From positions 682,001-746,000 of the forward strand of contig CAVZIJ010000002.1 of NCBI GenBank assembly GCA_963775335.1: DNA of 64,000 bases, written 5' to 3'. Of this stretch, positions 1-8,769 are shown in pieces. Position 1 is the first letter of the stretch; every line of letters begins with the position of its first letter. Below the pieces are notes generated by a model. It searched no databases. It was not told the DNA's origin and saw nothing but the letters and a program-made list of their open reading frames with translations. Both the position numbers and the translations under genes were made by a program. Source of the stretch: CAVQCX01 sp963775335. GTDB lineage: Bacteria; Pseudomonadota; Gammaproteobacteria; Chromatiales; Chromatiaceae.

Positions 1-2
1 AC

Positions 3-884
3 CCGAATCCACGCATCGGTCTGCTGGCGGTGGCAAGCATCCTACTGGTGCTGTTGCTGGCCTATTGGGCGATCGGCCGGCTGTTCTCGCCCGTCGCGGC
101 GATCCGCGCCGAGGTGAAACGGATTGGGGAAGGCGAGCTCGGCTACCGCATCCGCATCGCGCGGCACGACGAGCTGGGCGACCTGGCCCAGAGCATCAAC
201 GGGATGGCGGACGAAATACAGGCGATGCTGGAGGCCAAGCGCCAGCTGTTGCTCGCCATCAGCCACGAGCTGCGCTCGCCGCTCACCCGCGCCCGGGTCT
301 CGATCGAGCTGGTCGACCCAAGCCCGGCCCGGGAAGAGATCGCGCGCGACCTGGGAGAGATCGACCGCCTGATCGCGGAGCTGCTCGAGACCGAGCGCCT
401 CAACATGCGCCACAGCCCGCTGCTGCGCACGTCGGAGTCGCTGAACGGGCTGGTTCGGGAGGTGGTCGACAAGCACTTCCCGGAAGCCGCCCTGACCCTG
501 GATCTCGACGCGACACTCCCCGAAATGTCACTCGACGCGACCCGCCTGCGGCTGCTGATCCGCAACCTGATCGACAACGCGCTGCGCCACGGGGGCGAGG
601 GTCCGATCCGGATCGGCACGGGCCTGGAGTCCGACCACGCCGTCCTGCGCGTCACGGACCAGGGGTCCGGGATCCCGGCCGAGCACCTGCCCCACCTCTT
701 GGAGCCCTTCTACCGCGCCGACCCCGCCCGCCAGCGCAAGACCGGCGGCTTCGGGCTGGGCCTCTATCTATGCCGCCTCATCGCGGAGGCCCATGGCGGA
801 TCGATCCAGCTCAGGAGCGGTGCCGACCAGGGCACAGAGATCTCGGTGAGCATCCCGGTGGAGCGGAGGGTAGCCGCCGCATGA
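3..884 (+). CDS. Sensor histidine kinase, C-terminal part (cut by window edge)
   Basis: The reading frame is open to the left edge, so this is the C-terminal part of a longer gene. The visible protein begins in a transmembrane helix, followed by a HAMP linker and a dimerisation/phosphoacceptor domain with the motif AISHELRSPLTR, whose His is the expected phosphorylation site. A HATPase_c domain follows with an N-box (NLIDNALRHGG), a G1 box (DQGSGIP) and a G2 box (GGFGLGLYL). The architecture is that of EnvZ/CpxA-type membrane sensors. Its response regulator is presumably upstream, outside the window. It ends 18 bases before the convergent NUDIX gene. The ligand cannot be told because the sensor part is missing. 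Confidence 0.9.
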   Translation, partial: PNPRIGLLAVASILLVLLLAYWAIGRLFSPVAAIRAEVKRIGEGELGYRIRIARHDELGDLAQSINGMADEIQAMLEAKRQLLLAISHELRSPLTRARVSIELVDPSPAREEIARDLGEIDRLIAELLETERLNMRHSPLLRTSESLNGLVREVVDKHFPEAALTLDLDATLPEMSLDATRLRLLIRNLIDNALRHGGEGPIRIGTGLESDHAVLRVTDQGSGIPAEHLPHLLEPFYRADPARQRKTGGFGLGLYLCRLIAEAHGGSIQLRSGADQGTEISVSIPVERRVAAA

Positions 885-902
885 GCACGCGACCGCGGGA
901 GC

Positions 903-1472
903 CTACAACATCGAGACCTTGTAGCGTCGCTCCTGTCCGGGTAGGCGAACGATATCCCCGATGTGGGTCCCGAAGCCGCCATCTGCGCGGTCCTTGAAGT
1001 AAAGGCGCAGGGTCTCGGCTACCACCGGAAAGGCGAGCCGATCCCAGGGGATCTCCCGCTCGGCAAGCAGCTGCACCTCCAGGCTCTCCTGCGTCGGACC
1101 GAAGCTGGGCTCGACCATTCGGCCCCGGAACAGCAGATAGATCTGGTTGACGTGGGGCAGGTTGAAAGCGGTGTAGAGGGCCGTGATGTCCACCCGGGCC
1201 CTGGCCTCCTCCAGGGTCTCGCGCGCGGCACCTTCCATGGTCGTCTCCCCGTTCTCCATGAACCCGGCCGGCAGGGTCCAGAGGCCGTAGCGCGGCTCGA
1301 TGGCGCGCCGGCAGAGCAGGATGCGCCCCTCCCACTCCGGGATGCAGCCGGTGACCACCTTGGGGTTTTGATAGTGCACCGTGGCGCAGCTCGGGCAGAC
1401 GAACCGGGGCCGGTTGTCCCCCGCCGGTACGCGCAGCTCGACGGGCGAGCCGCAATGGCTGCAGAAATTCAT
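903..1472 (-). CDS. NUDIX hydrolase with N-terminal zinc ribbon
   Basis: A protein of 189 aa. It starts with a Cys4 zinc ribbon (FCSHCG, then FVCPSCA about 20 residues later), as in NADH-pyrophosphatase-like NUDIX proteins. A Nudix box follows (GFMENGETTMEGAARETLEE) with the G-x5-E-x7-RE-x2-EE pattern that binds the metal. The final Gly of the classical box appears replaced by Arg. Such enzymes hydrolyse nucleoside diphosphates linked to another group; the exact substrate is unknown. The start chosen gives the usual MNFCSHCG beginning. An ATG at 1511 would add 13 residues, and further in-frame codons reach 1694 but look non-coding. It is convergent with the kinase on its left and divergent from the exopolyphosphatase on its right. 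Confidence 0.85.
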   Translation of the reverse strand: MNFCSHCGSPVELRVPAGDNRPRFVCPSCATVHYQNPKVVTGCIPEWEGRILLCRRAIEPRYGLWTLPAGFMENGETTMEGAARETLEEARARVDITALYTAFNLPHVNQIYLLFRGRMVEPSFGPTQESLEVQLLAEREIPWDRLAFPVVAETLRLYFKDRADGGFGTHIGDIVRLPGQERRYKVSML

Positions 1473-1729
1473 CTCTCGTGCGGAAACCTGGCTGTCATCT
1501 TCGCTTGTCATTCTGACCGCCCTGGCGCGCCGCGGCAACGCGCTGACCGCCGGGATCCGCCCTCGTGGCGACCCGCGGCTCCGCAGCACCCACGGGCCCG
1601 GCACCGCGGCCCCATGTCGGCGGGAGGAAGACTGACTCAGTGGCCGCCATTCCCCGCTTGTCCGGTCGCCCGACCGGCGCCGAGCTGTTAGCATTCGTCC
1701 CCGGTCGTTTCCCCATCCCGGAGCAGGAA

Positions 1730-3241
1730 ATGCTGGGCTACTCGGCTCCCCCGGGCACCCCCGACACAGTCGCCGCCGTCGACCTGGGCTCCAACAGCTT
1801 CCACATGATCGTCGCCCGCGTCACCGACGGGGAGCTGCAGGTCATCGACCGACTCCGCGAGATGGTGCGCCTCGCAGCGGGGCTCACCGACACCAAGCAG
1901 CTCGCCCCCGGGGGCTCGGAGCGGGCCCTCGCCTGCCTCGAGCGCTTCGGTCAGCGGGTACGGGCCATGGCCCCCGGCACGGTGCGCGCCGTGGGGACCA
2001 ACACCCTGCGCCAGATCCACGATGGGGGGGCCTTTCTGCAGGCCGCCGAGGCCGCGCTCGGCCATCCCATCGAGGTCATCGCCGGACGCGAGGAGGCCCG
2101 CCTGGTCTACCTGGGTGTGGCCCACGGCCTGGCCGCCGGCACCGAGCGGCGTCTGGTGGTCGACATCGGGGGCGGAAGCACGGAGGTCATCGTCGGCGAG
2201 GGCTTCACGGCCCACGAGCGCGAAAGCCTCTACATGGGCTGCGTCAGCATGAGCCGGGCCCACTTCGCCGACGGCAAGATCACCGCCTCGGCGATGAATG
2301 CCGCCGAGACCGCCGGGGCCCTGGAGCTGCGTCCGGTCAAGAGCGAGTTCCGTCACGCCGGCTGGCAGCTCGCGGTGGGCAGCTCCGGCACCATCAAGGC
2401 CATCGAGTCGGTATGCCGCGCCAGCGGATGGACCCAGCAGGGGATCTCCGCCGAGGCGCTCAAGCGGCTGCGCAAGGCGCTGATCGACGCCGGTCAGGTG
2501 GACAAACTGGACCTTCCCGGCCTGGCCGAGGAGCGCCGCGCGGTCTTCCCCGGCGGGGTCGCGGTGCTGCTCGCGGTGTTCAAGGCCCTGCGCATCGAGC
2601 ACATGCTGGTCTCGGACGAGGCCCTGCGCGAGGGTCTGCTCTATGACATGCTGGGGCGCATCCGCCACGAAGACGTGCGCGAGCGCACCGTCAACGCCCT
2701 GCGCCAACGCTACCAAGCCGACGTGCGCCAGGCCAAGCGGGTCGAGGTCACCGCCCGGCGCCTGCTCGGCCAGGCGGCCCAGGACTGGGACCTGCTCAGC
2801 CCCGAGCACACCGACCTGCTCGCCTGGGCGGCGCGGCTGCACGAGATCGGGGTCGTGGTCTCCCACAGCCAGTTTCACAAGCATGGCGCCTACTTGATCG
2901 CCAACTCCGACCTCTCGGGATTCTCCCACCAGGAGCAGGAAGTGCTCGCCGCCCTGGTGCGAGGGCACAGGCGCAAGTTTCCGGTATCGGTGCTCGATCA
3001 GCTGCCGGCACCGGTACGCACCTCGGCCGGGCGCCTGTGCATGCTGCTGCGCCTGGCCGTACTGCTGCACCGCGGACGCTCGGCCATGGCCCGCCCCAAC
3101 CCGCGGCTCTCGGTGAGCGGAAGCAAGCTGACCCTGCGCTTTTCCGAGGGCTGGCTCGACCGCCACCCTCTGACCCGCGCCGAGCTGGAAGAAGAGAACA
3201 AGCGCCTCGAAGGGGCCGGCTTCCGTCTGGACTTCGCCTGA
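1730..3241 (+). CDS. ppx: Exopolyphosphatase / guanosine pentaphosphatase (Ppx/GppA family)
   Basis: A protein of 503 aa, the usual length for the long Ppx/GppA form. The ASKHA-type phosphatase core is recognisable from VAAVDLGSNSFHMIVAR at the start, IAGREEARLVYLGVAHG, and the phosphate loop VVDIGGGSTEVIVG. The C-terminal half is the HD-like domain of the long forms (LHEIGVVVSHSQFHKHGAY). The enzyme removes terminal phosphates from polyphosphate or pppGpp in the cytoplasm; sequence alone does not separate the two roles. The ATG at 1730 is preceded by GGAGCAGGAA, a good ribosome binding site, and removes 55 unlikely residues of a longer open frame starting at 1565. It is read away from the NUDIX gene; the 257 bases between them should hold both promoters. 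Confidence 0.88.
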   Translation: MLGYSAPPGTPDTVAAVDLGSNSFHMIVARVTDGELQVIDRLREMVRLAAGLTDTKQLAPGGSERALACLERFGQRVRAMAPGTVRAVGTNTLRQIHDGGAFLQAAEAALGHPIEVIAGREEARLVYLGVAHGLAAGTERRLVVDIGGGSTEVIVGEGFTAHERESLYMGCVSMSRAHFADGKITASAMNAAETAGALELRPVKSEFRHAGWQLAVGSSGTIKAIESVCRASGWTQQGISAEALKRLRKALIDAGQVDKLDLPGLAEERRAVFPGGVAVLLAVFKALRIEHMLVSDEALREGLLYDMLGRIRHEDVRERTVNALRQRYQADVRQAKRVEVTARRLLGQAAQDWDLLSPEHTDLLAWAARLHEIGVVVSHSQFHKHGAYLIANSDLSGFSHQEQEVLAALVRGHRRKFPVSVLDQLPAPVRTSAGRLCMLLRLAVLLHRGRSAMARPNPRLSVSGSKLTLRFSEGWLDRHPLTRAELEEENKRLEGAGFRLDFA

Positions 3242-3323
3242 CCGGCCCGGGCGGGTTAGAGTAGTATCGCGCCGCAGCGGCGAGCGCACACCCCGGGGGC
3301 ACCGAGCGAGTCGCGCCACGACC

Positions 3324-3872
3324 TTGAGCGAGATTTTCCTCCTTCTGCTGTCCGTCGCCATCCTCGGCTGGGGTATCCTGAGCTACAACCTCCTGGTGCG
3401 GGACCGCAACCGCGTGCTCGCGGCCTGGAGCGACATTGCGGTGCAGCTCAAGCGCCGCCACGACCTGATCCCCAAGCTGGTGGACGCGGTCAAGGCCTAC
3501 GCCGGCTACGAGAGCGCCCTGATCACAGAAACGGTGCGCCTGCGCAGCGCTGCCGAGGGCGCCGAGGAGCCCGGGGAGAAGGAGCGGATCGAAGGCGCGC
3601 TCGGCGGGCAGCTGCGTCGGCTGATCGCACTCGCCGAGTCCTATCCGGACCTCAAGGCGAATACCCAGTACCTGAAGCTCATGGAGCAGCTCACCGAGGT
3701 GGAGCAGACTATCCAGTATGCCCGCCGGTACTACAACGGCGCGGTGCGAAACCTCAACGTGCGGATCGATTCCGTCCCGGACATGGTCATCGCCCGGGCG
3801 CTGGGCTTCCGGCCCGCGCGGTTCTTCGAGCTGGAGAGCCCCGTGGAAGGCGTTCCTCCGTCGCTGTCATGA
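3324..3872 (+). CDS. LemA family protein
   Basis: A protein of 182 aa with one N-terminal membrane helix (IFLLLLSVAILGWGILSYNLL). A LemA helical bundle follows (NRVLAAWSDIAVQLKRRHDLIPKLVDAVKAY, here seen as consecutive segments), with YPDLKANTQYLKL and YNGAVRNLNVRI, both strongly typical of the family. LemA proteins are membrane-anchored with a short outside N-terminus; their biochemical role is unknown. The start is TTG at 3324; no strong Shine-Dalgarno is seen, so the start is less sure than the gene. The stop overlaps the next ATG by four bases (ATGA), so LemA and the DUF2207 protein are translated together, the pairing usually seen for these two families. Confidence 0.88.
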   Translation: MSEIFLLLLSVAILGWGILSYNLLVRDRNRVLAAWSDIAVQLKRRHDLIPKLVDAVKAYAGYESALITETVRLRSAAEGAEEPGEKERIEGALGGQLRRLIALAESYPDLKANTQYLKLMEQLTEVEQTIQYARRYYNGAVRNLNVRIDSVPDMVIARALGFRPARFFELESPVEGVPPSLS

Positions 3873-5782
3873 GACCCCTCCTCCGGCTGCTCGCGCTGCT
3901 GGCGCTGCTCGTGCAGATGCCCACCTGGGCCTCCGAGCGGATCCTCGACTTTCACAGCGAGATCCAAGTGCTGGCGAGCGGCGCGATGAACGTCGAGGAG
4001 CGCATCCAGGTGCGCGCCGAGGGGGATCAGATCCGCCGCGGGATCTACCGCGACTTCCCGACCCGGTACCGCGACGCGGCCGGCAACCGCTATCGGGTAG
4101 GCTTCGAGCTGCTCGGCGTGAGCCGCGACGGCCATCCCGAGCCCTACCATACCGAGCGGCTCTCCAATGGCGAGCGCATCTATGCCGGCGAGAAGAACGT
4201 CTTCCTGCGCCCAGGCGAGTATACGTACAGCATCCGCTACCAGACCGACCGCCAGCTCGGGTTCTTCGCCGACCGCGACGAGCTCTACTGGAACGTCACC
4301 GGCAACGGCTGGGCCTTCCCGATCGAGCACGCCAGTGCCCGGGTCACCCTGCCCCCCGGCGTGCCGGCCAGCGCGGTCCGCACCGACGGGTATACGGGTC
4401 CCCAAGGCGCGAAGGGCAAGGATTTCGTCAGCCGCATCGACGACGACGGCACCGTCTCGTTCGAGACCAGCGCTCCCCTTGGTCCCAGGGAAGGGCTGAC
4501 CATCGTGGTCGACTGGCCCAAGGGCTATGTCCACGAGCCCACATCCGCGGAGCGCATCGAACATCTGCTCGCCGACAACCGCGAGGCGGGGGCGGCGTTG
4601 GGCGGGATTGCGCTGGCGCTCATCTATTACCTGCTGGTCTGGCGTGCGGTGGGCCTTGACCCCCCCAAGGGTGTGATTATTCCCGAGTACAGCCCGCCGG
4701 ACGGTGTCTCCCCGGGGGCCATGCGCTTCATCCGACGCATGGGCTACGACAACAAGATCTTCGCAACCTCGCTGGTGAACCTCGCCGTCACGGGCTATCT
4801 GCAGATACACGAGGCGACCAAGGGCAAGTTCACCCTGGAGAAGACCGGCCGGCAGCCGAGCAGCAAGGCGGGACCGGGGGAGGCAGCGGCGAGCAGCGCC
4901 CTGTTCGGGGACGGCGGCACCAGTCTTGCGCTGGAGCAGAGCAACCACGCCAAGCTCTCCAAGGCGATCAAGGCCCAGCAGGGCGCGCTCAAGCGCTTTT
5001 ACGAGAAGACCTATTTCGCCACCAACAGTAGCTACCTGCTGCCCGGGATACTCCTTTCCGTAGGCACCCTCGGGGTCACCGTTCTCATGGTTCCCTCGGG
5101 GGATGCGCGCGGGCTCGCCGCCTTTCTCTCGGTCTGGCTGAGCGTCTGGACCCTCGGCGTGATCGCTCTGGTCGGCGCGGCCTATCAGGCCTGGAGATCC
5201 GCCTCCGCCGGCGGCTATCTCCAAGCCGTCGTAACCAGTCTGTTCGCCATACCCTTCGTGGGCGCCGAGATCGCAGTGCTGGGCGTCTTCGGCAGTCAGG
5301 CCTCGATCTGGGTGCTGATCGCGCTGTTCACCCTGGTCGGGATGAACTACGCGTTCTATCAATGGCTCAAGGCACCCACCCTGGCGGGGCGACGCCTGAT
5401 GGACCGGATGGAGGGCTTCCGGCTCTACCTATCCGTGGCCGAGCAGGATGAGCTGAGCTTGCGCCACCCGCCCGAGAAGACCCCGGAGCTCTTCGAGCGC
5501 TACCTGCCTTTCGCCATGGCCCTGGACGTGGAGCAGCAGTGGGCGCAACGCTTCGAGGGCGTGCTGGCCCGGGCGGAGGCCGACGGTACCTACCAGCGCC
5601 CGGGCTGGTACCGGGGCACCAGCTGGAGCAGCGGGCAGCTGGGGGCCTTCAGCTCGGCCATGGGCGGTGCCCTGGCCGGTGCCGTGGCCTCGTCGTCCCA
5701 CGCGCCGGGCTCTTCCTCGGGCATGGGCGGCGGGGGCTCCTCCGGCGGGGGCGGAGGCGGGGGCGGAGGCGGCGGATGGTGA
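3869..5782 (+). CDS. DUF2207 (YciQ-like) predicted membrane protein
   Basis: A protein of 637 aa. A cleavable signal peptide (LLALLALLVQMPTWASE) leads to an extracytoplasmic beta-rich DUF2207 domain (about residues 25-230: FHSEIQVLASGAMNVEERIQV, RRGIYRDFPTRYRD). A membrane helix lies near residue 250, followed by a cytoplasmic stretch, a cluster of helices around 390-500, and a soluble part ending in a Gly/Ser-rich tail (GGGGSSGGGG...GGW). Family function is unknown; the glycine-rich ending is typical of the family. It forms a two-gene operon with LemA (four-base overlap), suggesting one envelope complex. Confidence 0.85.
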   Translation: MRPLLRLLALLALLVQMPTWASERILDFHSEIQVLASGAMNVEERIQVRAEGDQIRRGIYRDFPTRYRDAAGNRYRVGFELLGVSRDGHPEPYHTERLSNGERIYAGEKNVFLRPGEYTYSIRYQTDRQLGFFADRDELYWNVTGNGWAFPIEHASARVTLPPGVPASAVRTDGYTGPQGAKGKDFVSRIDDDGTVSFETSAPLGPREGLTIVVDWPKGYVHEPTSAERIEHLLADNREAGAALGGIALALIYYLLVWRAVGLDPPKGVIIPEYSPPDGVSPGAMRFIRRMGYDNKIFATSLVNLAVTGYLQIHEATKGKFTLEKTGRQPSSKAGPGEAAASSALFGDGGTSLALEQSNHAKLSKAIKAQQGALKRFYEKTYFATNSSYLLPGILLSVGTLGVTVLMVPSGDARGLAAFLSVWLSVWTLGVIALVGAAYQAWRSASAGGYLQAVVTSLFAIPFVGAEIAVLGVFGSQASIWVLIALFTLVGMNYAFYQWLKAPTLAGRRLMDRMEGFRLYLSVAEQDELSLRHPPEKTPELFERYLPFAMALDVEQQWAQRFEGVLARAEADGTYQRPGWYRGTSWSSGQLGAFSSAMGGALAGAVASSSHAPGSSSGMGGGGSSGGGGGGGGGGGW

Positions 5783-5834
5783 GCAGGGTGACCTCGCAAG
5801 ACCGCGGGCAGCCCTTATCGCGTCAGGAGGTCTT

Positions 5835-6461
5835 GTGAGCAAGCAGCACCGCGGAGTCTGGGCATTCTCGGATCGGTCCCGCCGGCATGTGCTCGCTGCC
5901 GTCGCGCTGGCCCTGGCGTCGTCCACGGCGATGGCAGCCCCCCCGGCAGCCGCCGGCGCGCGGCCGCCCACGAACGCCCGTGGGTGGGTCGTGCTAAGTC
6001 CGCGCTGCCTGAAGGCACCGCGCCACAAGGCCCTCACGCGGGACGCCTTCGGGCTGGCGGGGGATCTCTATCTGGACAGCTTCAAGCGCAAGCTCGAGAG
6101 GACCTACGTGATGTCCCAACCCCAGCCGTTGGCGGATGGGAGCATCCCGGGGGGTCAGGTCCAGCTGGAGATCGTGCTGGACACCCAGGGCCACCTCTGC
6201 GGATACCGACCCTGGGGGCAGGCAGCCCCGGCGCTGGTGAAGGCGGCCGCAGGTCATCTGCTCTCCGTGGCCCCTTTCCCACCGCTGCCGGGGTCCATCG
6301 CCGCGGTGGCGGATGCCGTTCACCTGGTGCAGAGCTGGAGCTATCGCGGCAAGCGGACCCGCGCGTCGCTCATGCAGCACCGGCTCGATCTGCAGGGCGG
6401 AGGCGACACTCATCACCAGACCGGAAGCGCCCGCTACAACGTCGGCGTGCCTCTGCCTTGA
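5835..6461 (+). CDS. Secreted protein with a TonB-C-like region
   Basis: A protein of 208 aa. The GTG start at 5835 follows AGGAGG at 5825-5830, a strong ribosome binding site, so the longer frame upstream is not used. An N-terminal signal peptide (HVLAAVALALASSTAMAAP) predicts export to the periplasm. The middle region, with LDSFKRKLERTY, GGQVQLEIVLDTQGHL and VAPFPPLPGSI, has the strand-helix-strand spacing and the FPPLP turn seen in TonB C-terminal domains, but there is no membrane anchor or proline-rich linker. It may therefore be a periplasmic TonB-C-like adaptor rather than a true energy transducer. It lies 52 bases after the DUF2207 gene and may share its transcript. The family assignment is tentative. 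Confidence 0.55.
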   Translation: MSKQHRGVWAFSDRSRRHVLAAVALALASSTAMAAPPAAAGARPPTNARGWVVLSPRCLKAPRHKALTRDAFGLAGDLYLDSFKRKLERTYVMSQPQPLADGSIPGGQVQLEIVLDTQGHLCGYRPWGQAAPALVKAAAGHLLSVAPFPPLPGSIAAVADAVHLVQSWSYRGKRTRASLMQHRLDLQGGGDTHHQTGSARYNVGVPLP

Positions 6462-6513
6462 GCCGGCCCCGGGACCCTGTTTCACCGCACTAAGCCGTGG
6501 ATAATCGGGGCCG

Positions 6514-7686
6514 ATGAGCCCTGCAACGCACCCGTCGCCCGAAGGCCTGAGCCCCCAGCAAGGGACCGGCGCATCGCCGCGGCCTGACCTCGCCATCTTC
6601 AGCCCCACCTTCAACGACGGCGGCGGCGTAAGCCGAGTGTTCGTCAACCTCGCCAACGGCATCGCGGCCCTGGGCCGGCGCGTGACCCTGATCCTGATCC
6701 GCAGCGACAGCGCCTTTCTGCGCCAGCTCGCACCCTCGGTCGAGGTCATTTGCCTGAGCAAGCGCCGGGATCACGACCTCGCCAGCCGGCTCCTGCAGTA
6801 CCTGCGCGAGCACCACCCTCGGGCCGTCCTCACCGGGCACGTCCGGGACGATGCCATCGCCGCCCTCGTGAAAGACCGGCTGAACGACCCCCGGGTGCGC
6901 TTCTATTGCGCCGTCGGTACCTCGCTGCCGGAGCAGGCCCGCTTGAACCGCAGGGTCCCACTGGCCGTGTTGCTCTACCGCCGCCGCTTCCGGCGGGTGC
7001 TCGCGCGCTTCGACGGCCTGGTCGCCAATTCCCAAGCCGGTGCGCAGGAGCTCGCGGAGTTTCTGGGCCTGCCTCGGGAGCGGATCGCCGTGACGCCCCT
7101 GCCCGCGGTGACCCCCGAGCTGGGACGGCTCGCGCTCGAGCGAATCGACCATCCCTGGATCGCCGATCGGGGAATCCCGGTCGTCGCCGCCGCGGGCAGG
7201 CTCGCCCGGGTGAAGGACTTTCCGACCCTGCTGCGGGCCTTCGCGTTGCTGCGTGCAGAACGCCCGTGCCGCCTGGTGCTGCTAGGGGGCGGCCGTCAGC
7301 TGGGCAAGCTGCGGAAACTGGCCCGACGCCTGGGGGTCGCCGAGGACCTGGCCTTCCTCGGGTTCGTGCCCAACCCTTACCCGTACATCGCCGGGGCCCG
7401 GCTGCTGGTGGTCTCCTCCCTGCGCGAGGGAGGCCCCAACGTGCTGATCGAGGCCATGGCGCTGGGCACGCCGGTGGTGTCCACCGACTGTCCGAGCGGC
7501 CCCCGGGAGATCCTGGATGGCGGGCGCTACGGAGCGCTGGTACCACGCCGGGACCCCCGGGCCCTGGCGGCGGCGATGGCGGCCACCCTGGACAGCCCGC
7601 TCCCCGCCGAGACCCTGCGCGAGGGCGCCGCGCGTTTCAGCGTGGAGCGCAGCGCCCTGGCCCACCTCCGGGCCTTCGGGCTCTGA
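6514..7686 (+). CDS. Glycosyltransferase family 4
   Basis: A protein of 390 aa with a GT-B fold. The N-terminal half starts with PTFNDGGGVSRVFVNLANGI, the glycine-rich loop of family 4 enzymes. The C-terminal half has VVAAAGRLARVKDFPTLLRA, FLGFVPNPYPYIAGARLLVV and the sugar-nucleotide binding motif SSLREGGPNVLIEAMALGTP, with the E-x7-E pair. The reaction is transfer of a sugar from a nucleotide sugar, retaining configuration, probably onto a lipid-linked or surface glycan. It is the first gene of a four-gene operon whose later genes overlap or nearly overlap. Donor and acceptor cannot be deduced. Confidence 0.88.
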   Translation: MSPATHPSPEGLSPQQGTGASPRPDLAIFSPTFNDGGGVSRVFVNLANGIAALGRRVTLILIRSDSAFLRQLAPSVEVICLSKRRDHDLASRLLQYLREHHPRAVLTGHVRDDAIAALVKDRLNDPRVRFYCAVGTSLPEQARLNRRVPLAVLLYRRRFRRVLARFDGLVANSQAGAQELAEFLGLPRERIAVTPLPAVTPELGRLALERIDHPWIADRGIPVVAAAGRLARVKDFPTLLRAFALLRAERPCRLVLLGGGRQLGKLRKLARRLGVAEDLAFLGFVPNPYPYIAGARLLVVSSLREGGPNVLIEAMALGTPVVSTDCPSGPREILDGGRYGALVPRRDPRALAAAMAATLDSPLPAETLREGAARFSVERSALAHLRAFGL

Positions 7687-7707
7687 CCGCGCAGGCCGCC
7701 GGGGACC

Positions 7708-8769
7708 ATGATCGACATTCGCGCGGCTACCGAGACGGACAAGCCTCAGGTCCTCGAGCTGATCGAGGAGGTGTTCGGGACCGAGGAGGCCGAGCGGGCC
7801 GCTCGGCGCTGGCGCTGGCACTGGCACCAGGACCCTCGCCTGAGCCATCCCGGCTACCGAGGCGTGGTGGCGGAATGGCGGGGCCGGCTGATCGCCAACC
7901 TGACATGCATCCCGGCAGGTCTCTACATCGCGGGCGAGGCCGTGCCCGCTTGCTGGGGGGTGGACAACCTGATGCACTTCGGCCTGACCCGCCAGGCCCT
8001 GCGCGAGCAGCAGCCCTCGGGCAGTCGTGCAAGCGCCGACCTCTCCAAGGGGCTGGCGCTCGCCATGCTCGACCATGAGGCCGCTGGTTCCATCCAGCTC
8101 GGAAAGCACGTGGCCAGCAAAATGATCACCATCGGGACCCGTGAGGGCATGGGATTCGAGCCGATCCCGGGGAGCGGCCGGTGGACCCGGCGCATCTCCA
8201 CGACCCCCCGGATGCAGCGGGGATTGGGCAAGACCCCGGGCGCCCTCGTCGGCGCCCTGGCGAACCTGACGCTGCCGCCCATCCCCCGTTCCGGACTCGA
8301 GGTGCAAGTGCTCGACGGCCCATTCGACGCACGCTTCGACGGGCTCTGGGAACGGGCCCGACACGAGCACCCCGCAATCACCCGGCGCGACGCCGCCCTG
8401 CTCGAATGGCGCTACCGGCTCCATCCCGACCTGGAGTACACGGTGCTGCTGGTGCCCCAGGGCCGCGAGATCCGCGGTTATGCCGTATTCTCCCGCTACG
8501 TCCGGGCCGGTCGACCCCGAGGCAAGCTGGTGGACCTGCTTACCCTGCGGGGGGATAGGAACGCGGCCGCCGCGCTGATCGGTACCGCCCTGCGGCGGCT
8601 ACGCCGCCACGGGGTGGAGCGGGCCGAGCACTACGCCTGCTCGGCAGAGCTCGATGCGCTGCTGCACCGCTTCCGCTTCGAGCCCACGCCCAAGGCCTAC
8701 CCGGTCATGCAGCGCGGCCTGCCGACAGCGACCCTGTACGTGACCGACGGAGACGGCGATGGGGCTTAG
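7708..8769 (+). CDS. GNAT family N-acetyltransferase
   Basis: A protein of 353 aa. The N-terminus has the GNAT pattern (MIDIRAATETDKPQVLELIEEVFG), and the middle shows GVDNLMHFGLTRQ and SADLSKGLALAMLDHEA. The second half has a further GNAT-like unit (LLVPQGREIRGYAVFSRY, LVDLLTLRGDRNAAAALIGT). This double arrangement resembles long GNAT proteins found in polysaccharide or surface-glycan clusters. The likely reaction is acyl-CoA-dependent acylation of an amino group, possibly on an amino sugar made for the neighbouring glycosyltransferase; that link is inference. It begins 22 bases after the glycosyltransferase with GGGGAC as ribosome site, and its end overlaps the next gene by 11 bases. Confidence 0.75.
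   Translation: MIDIRAATETDKPQVLELIEEVFGTEEAERAARRWRWHWHQDPRLSHPGYRGVVAEWRGRLIANLTCIPAGLYIAGEAVPACWGVDNLMHFGLTRQALREQQPSGSRASADLSKGLALAMLDHEAAGSIQLGKHVASKMITIGTREGMGFEPIPGSGRWTRRISTTPRMQRGLGKTPGALVGALANLTLPPIPRSGLEVQVLDGPFDARFDGLWERARHEHPAITRRDAALLEWRYRLHPDLEYTVLLVPQGREIRGYAVFSRYVRAGRPRGKLVDLLTLRGDRNAAAALIGTALRRLRRHGVERAEHYACSAELDALLHRFRFEPTPKAYPVMQRGLPTATLYVTDGDGDGA

Noticed and set aside
1688..3361. Long open frame on the minus strand across ppx (557 codons)
   Set aside because: It lies opposite a clear ppx gene. High GC makes stops rare in such frames, and its protein matches no family.
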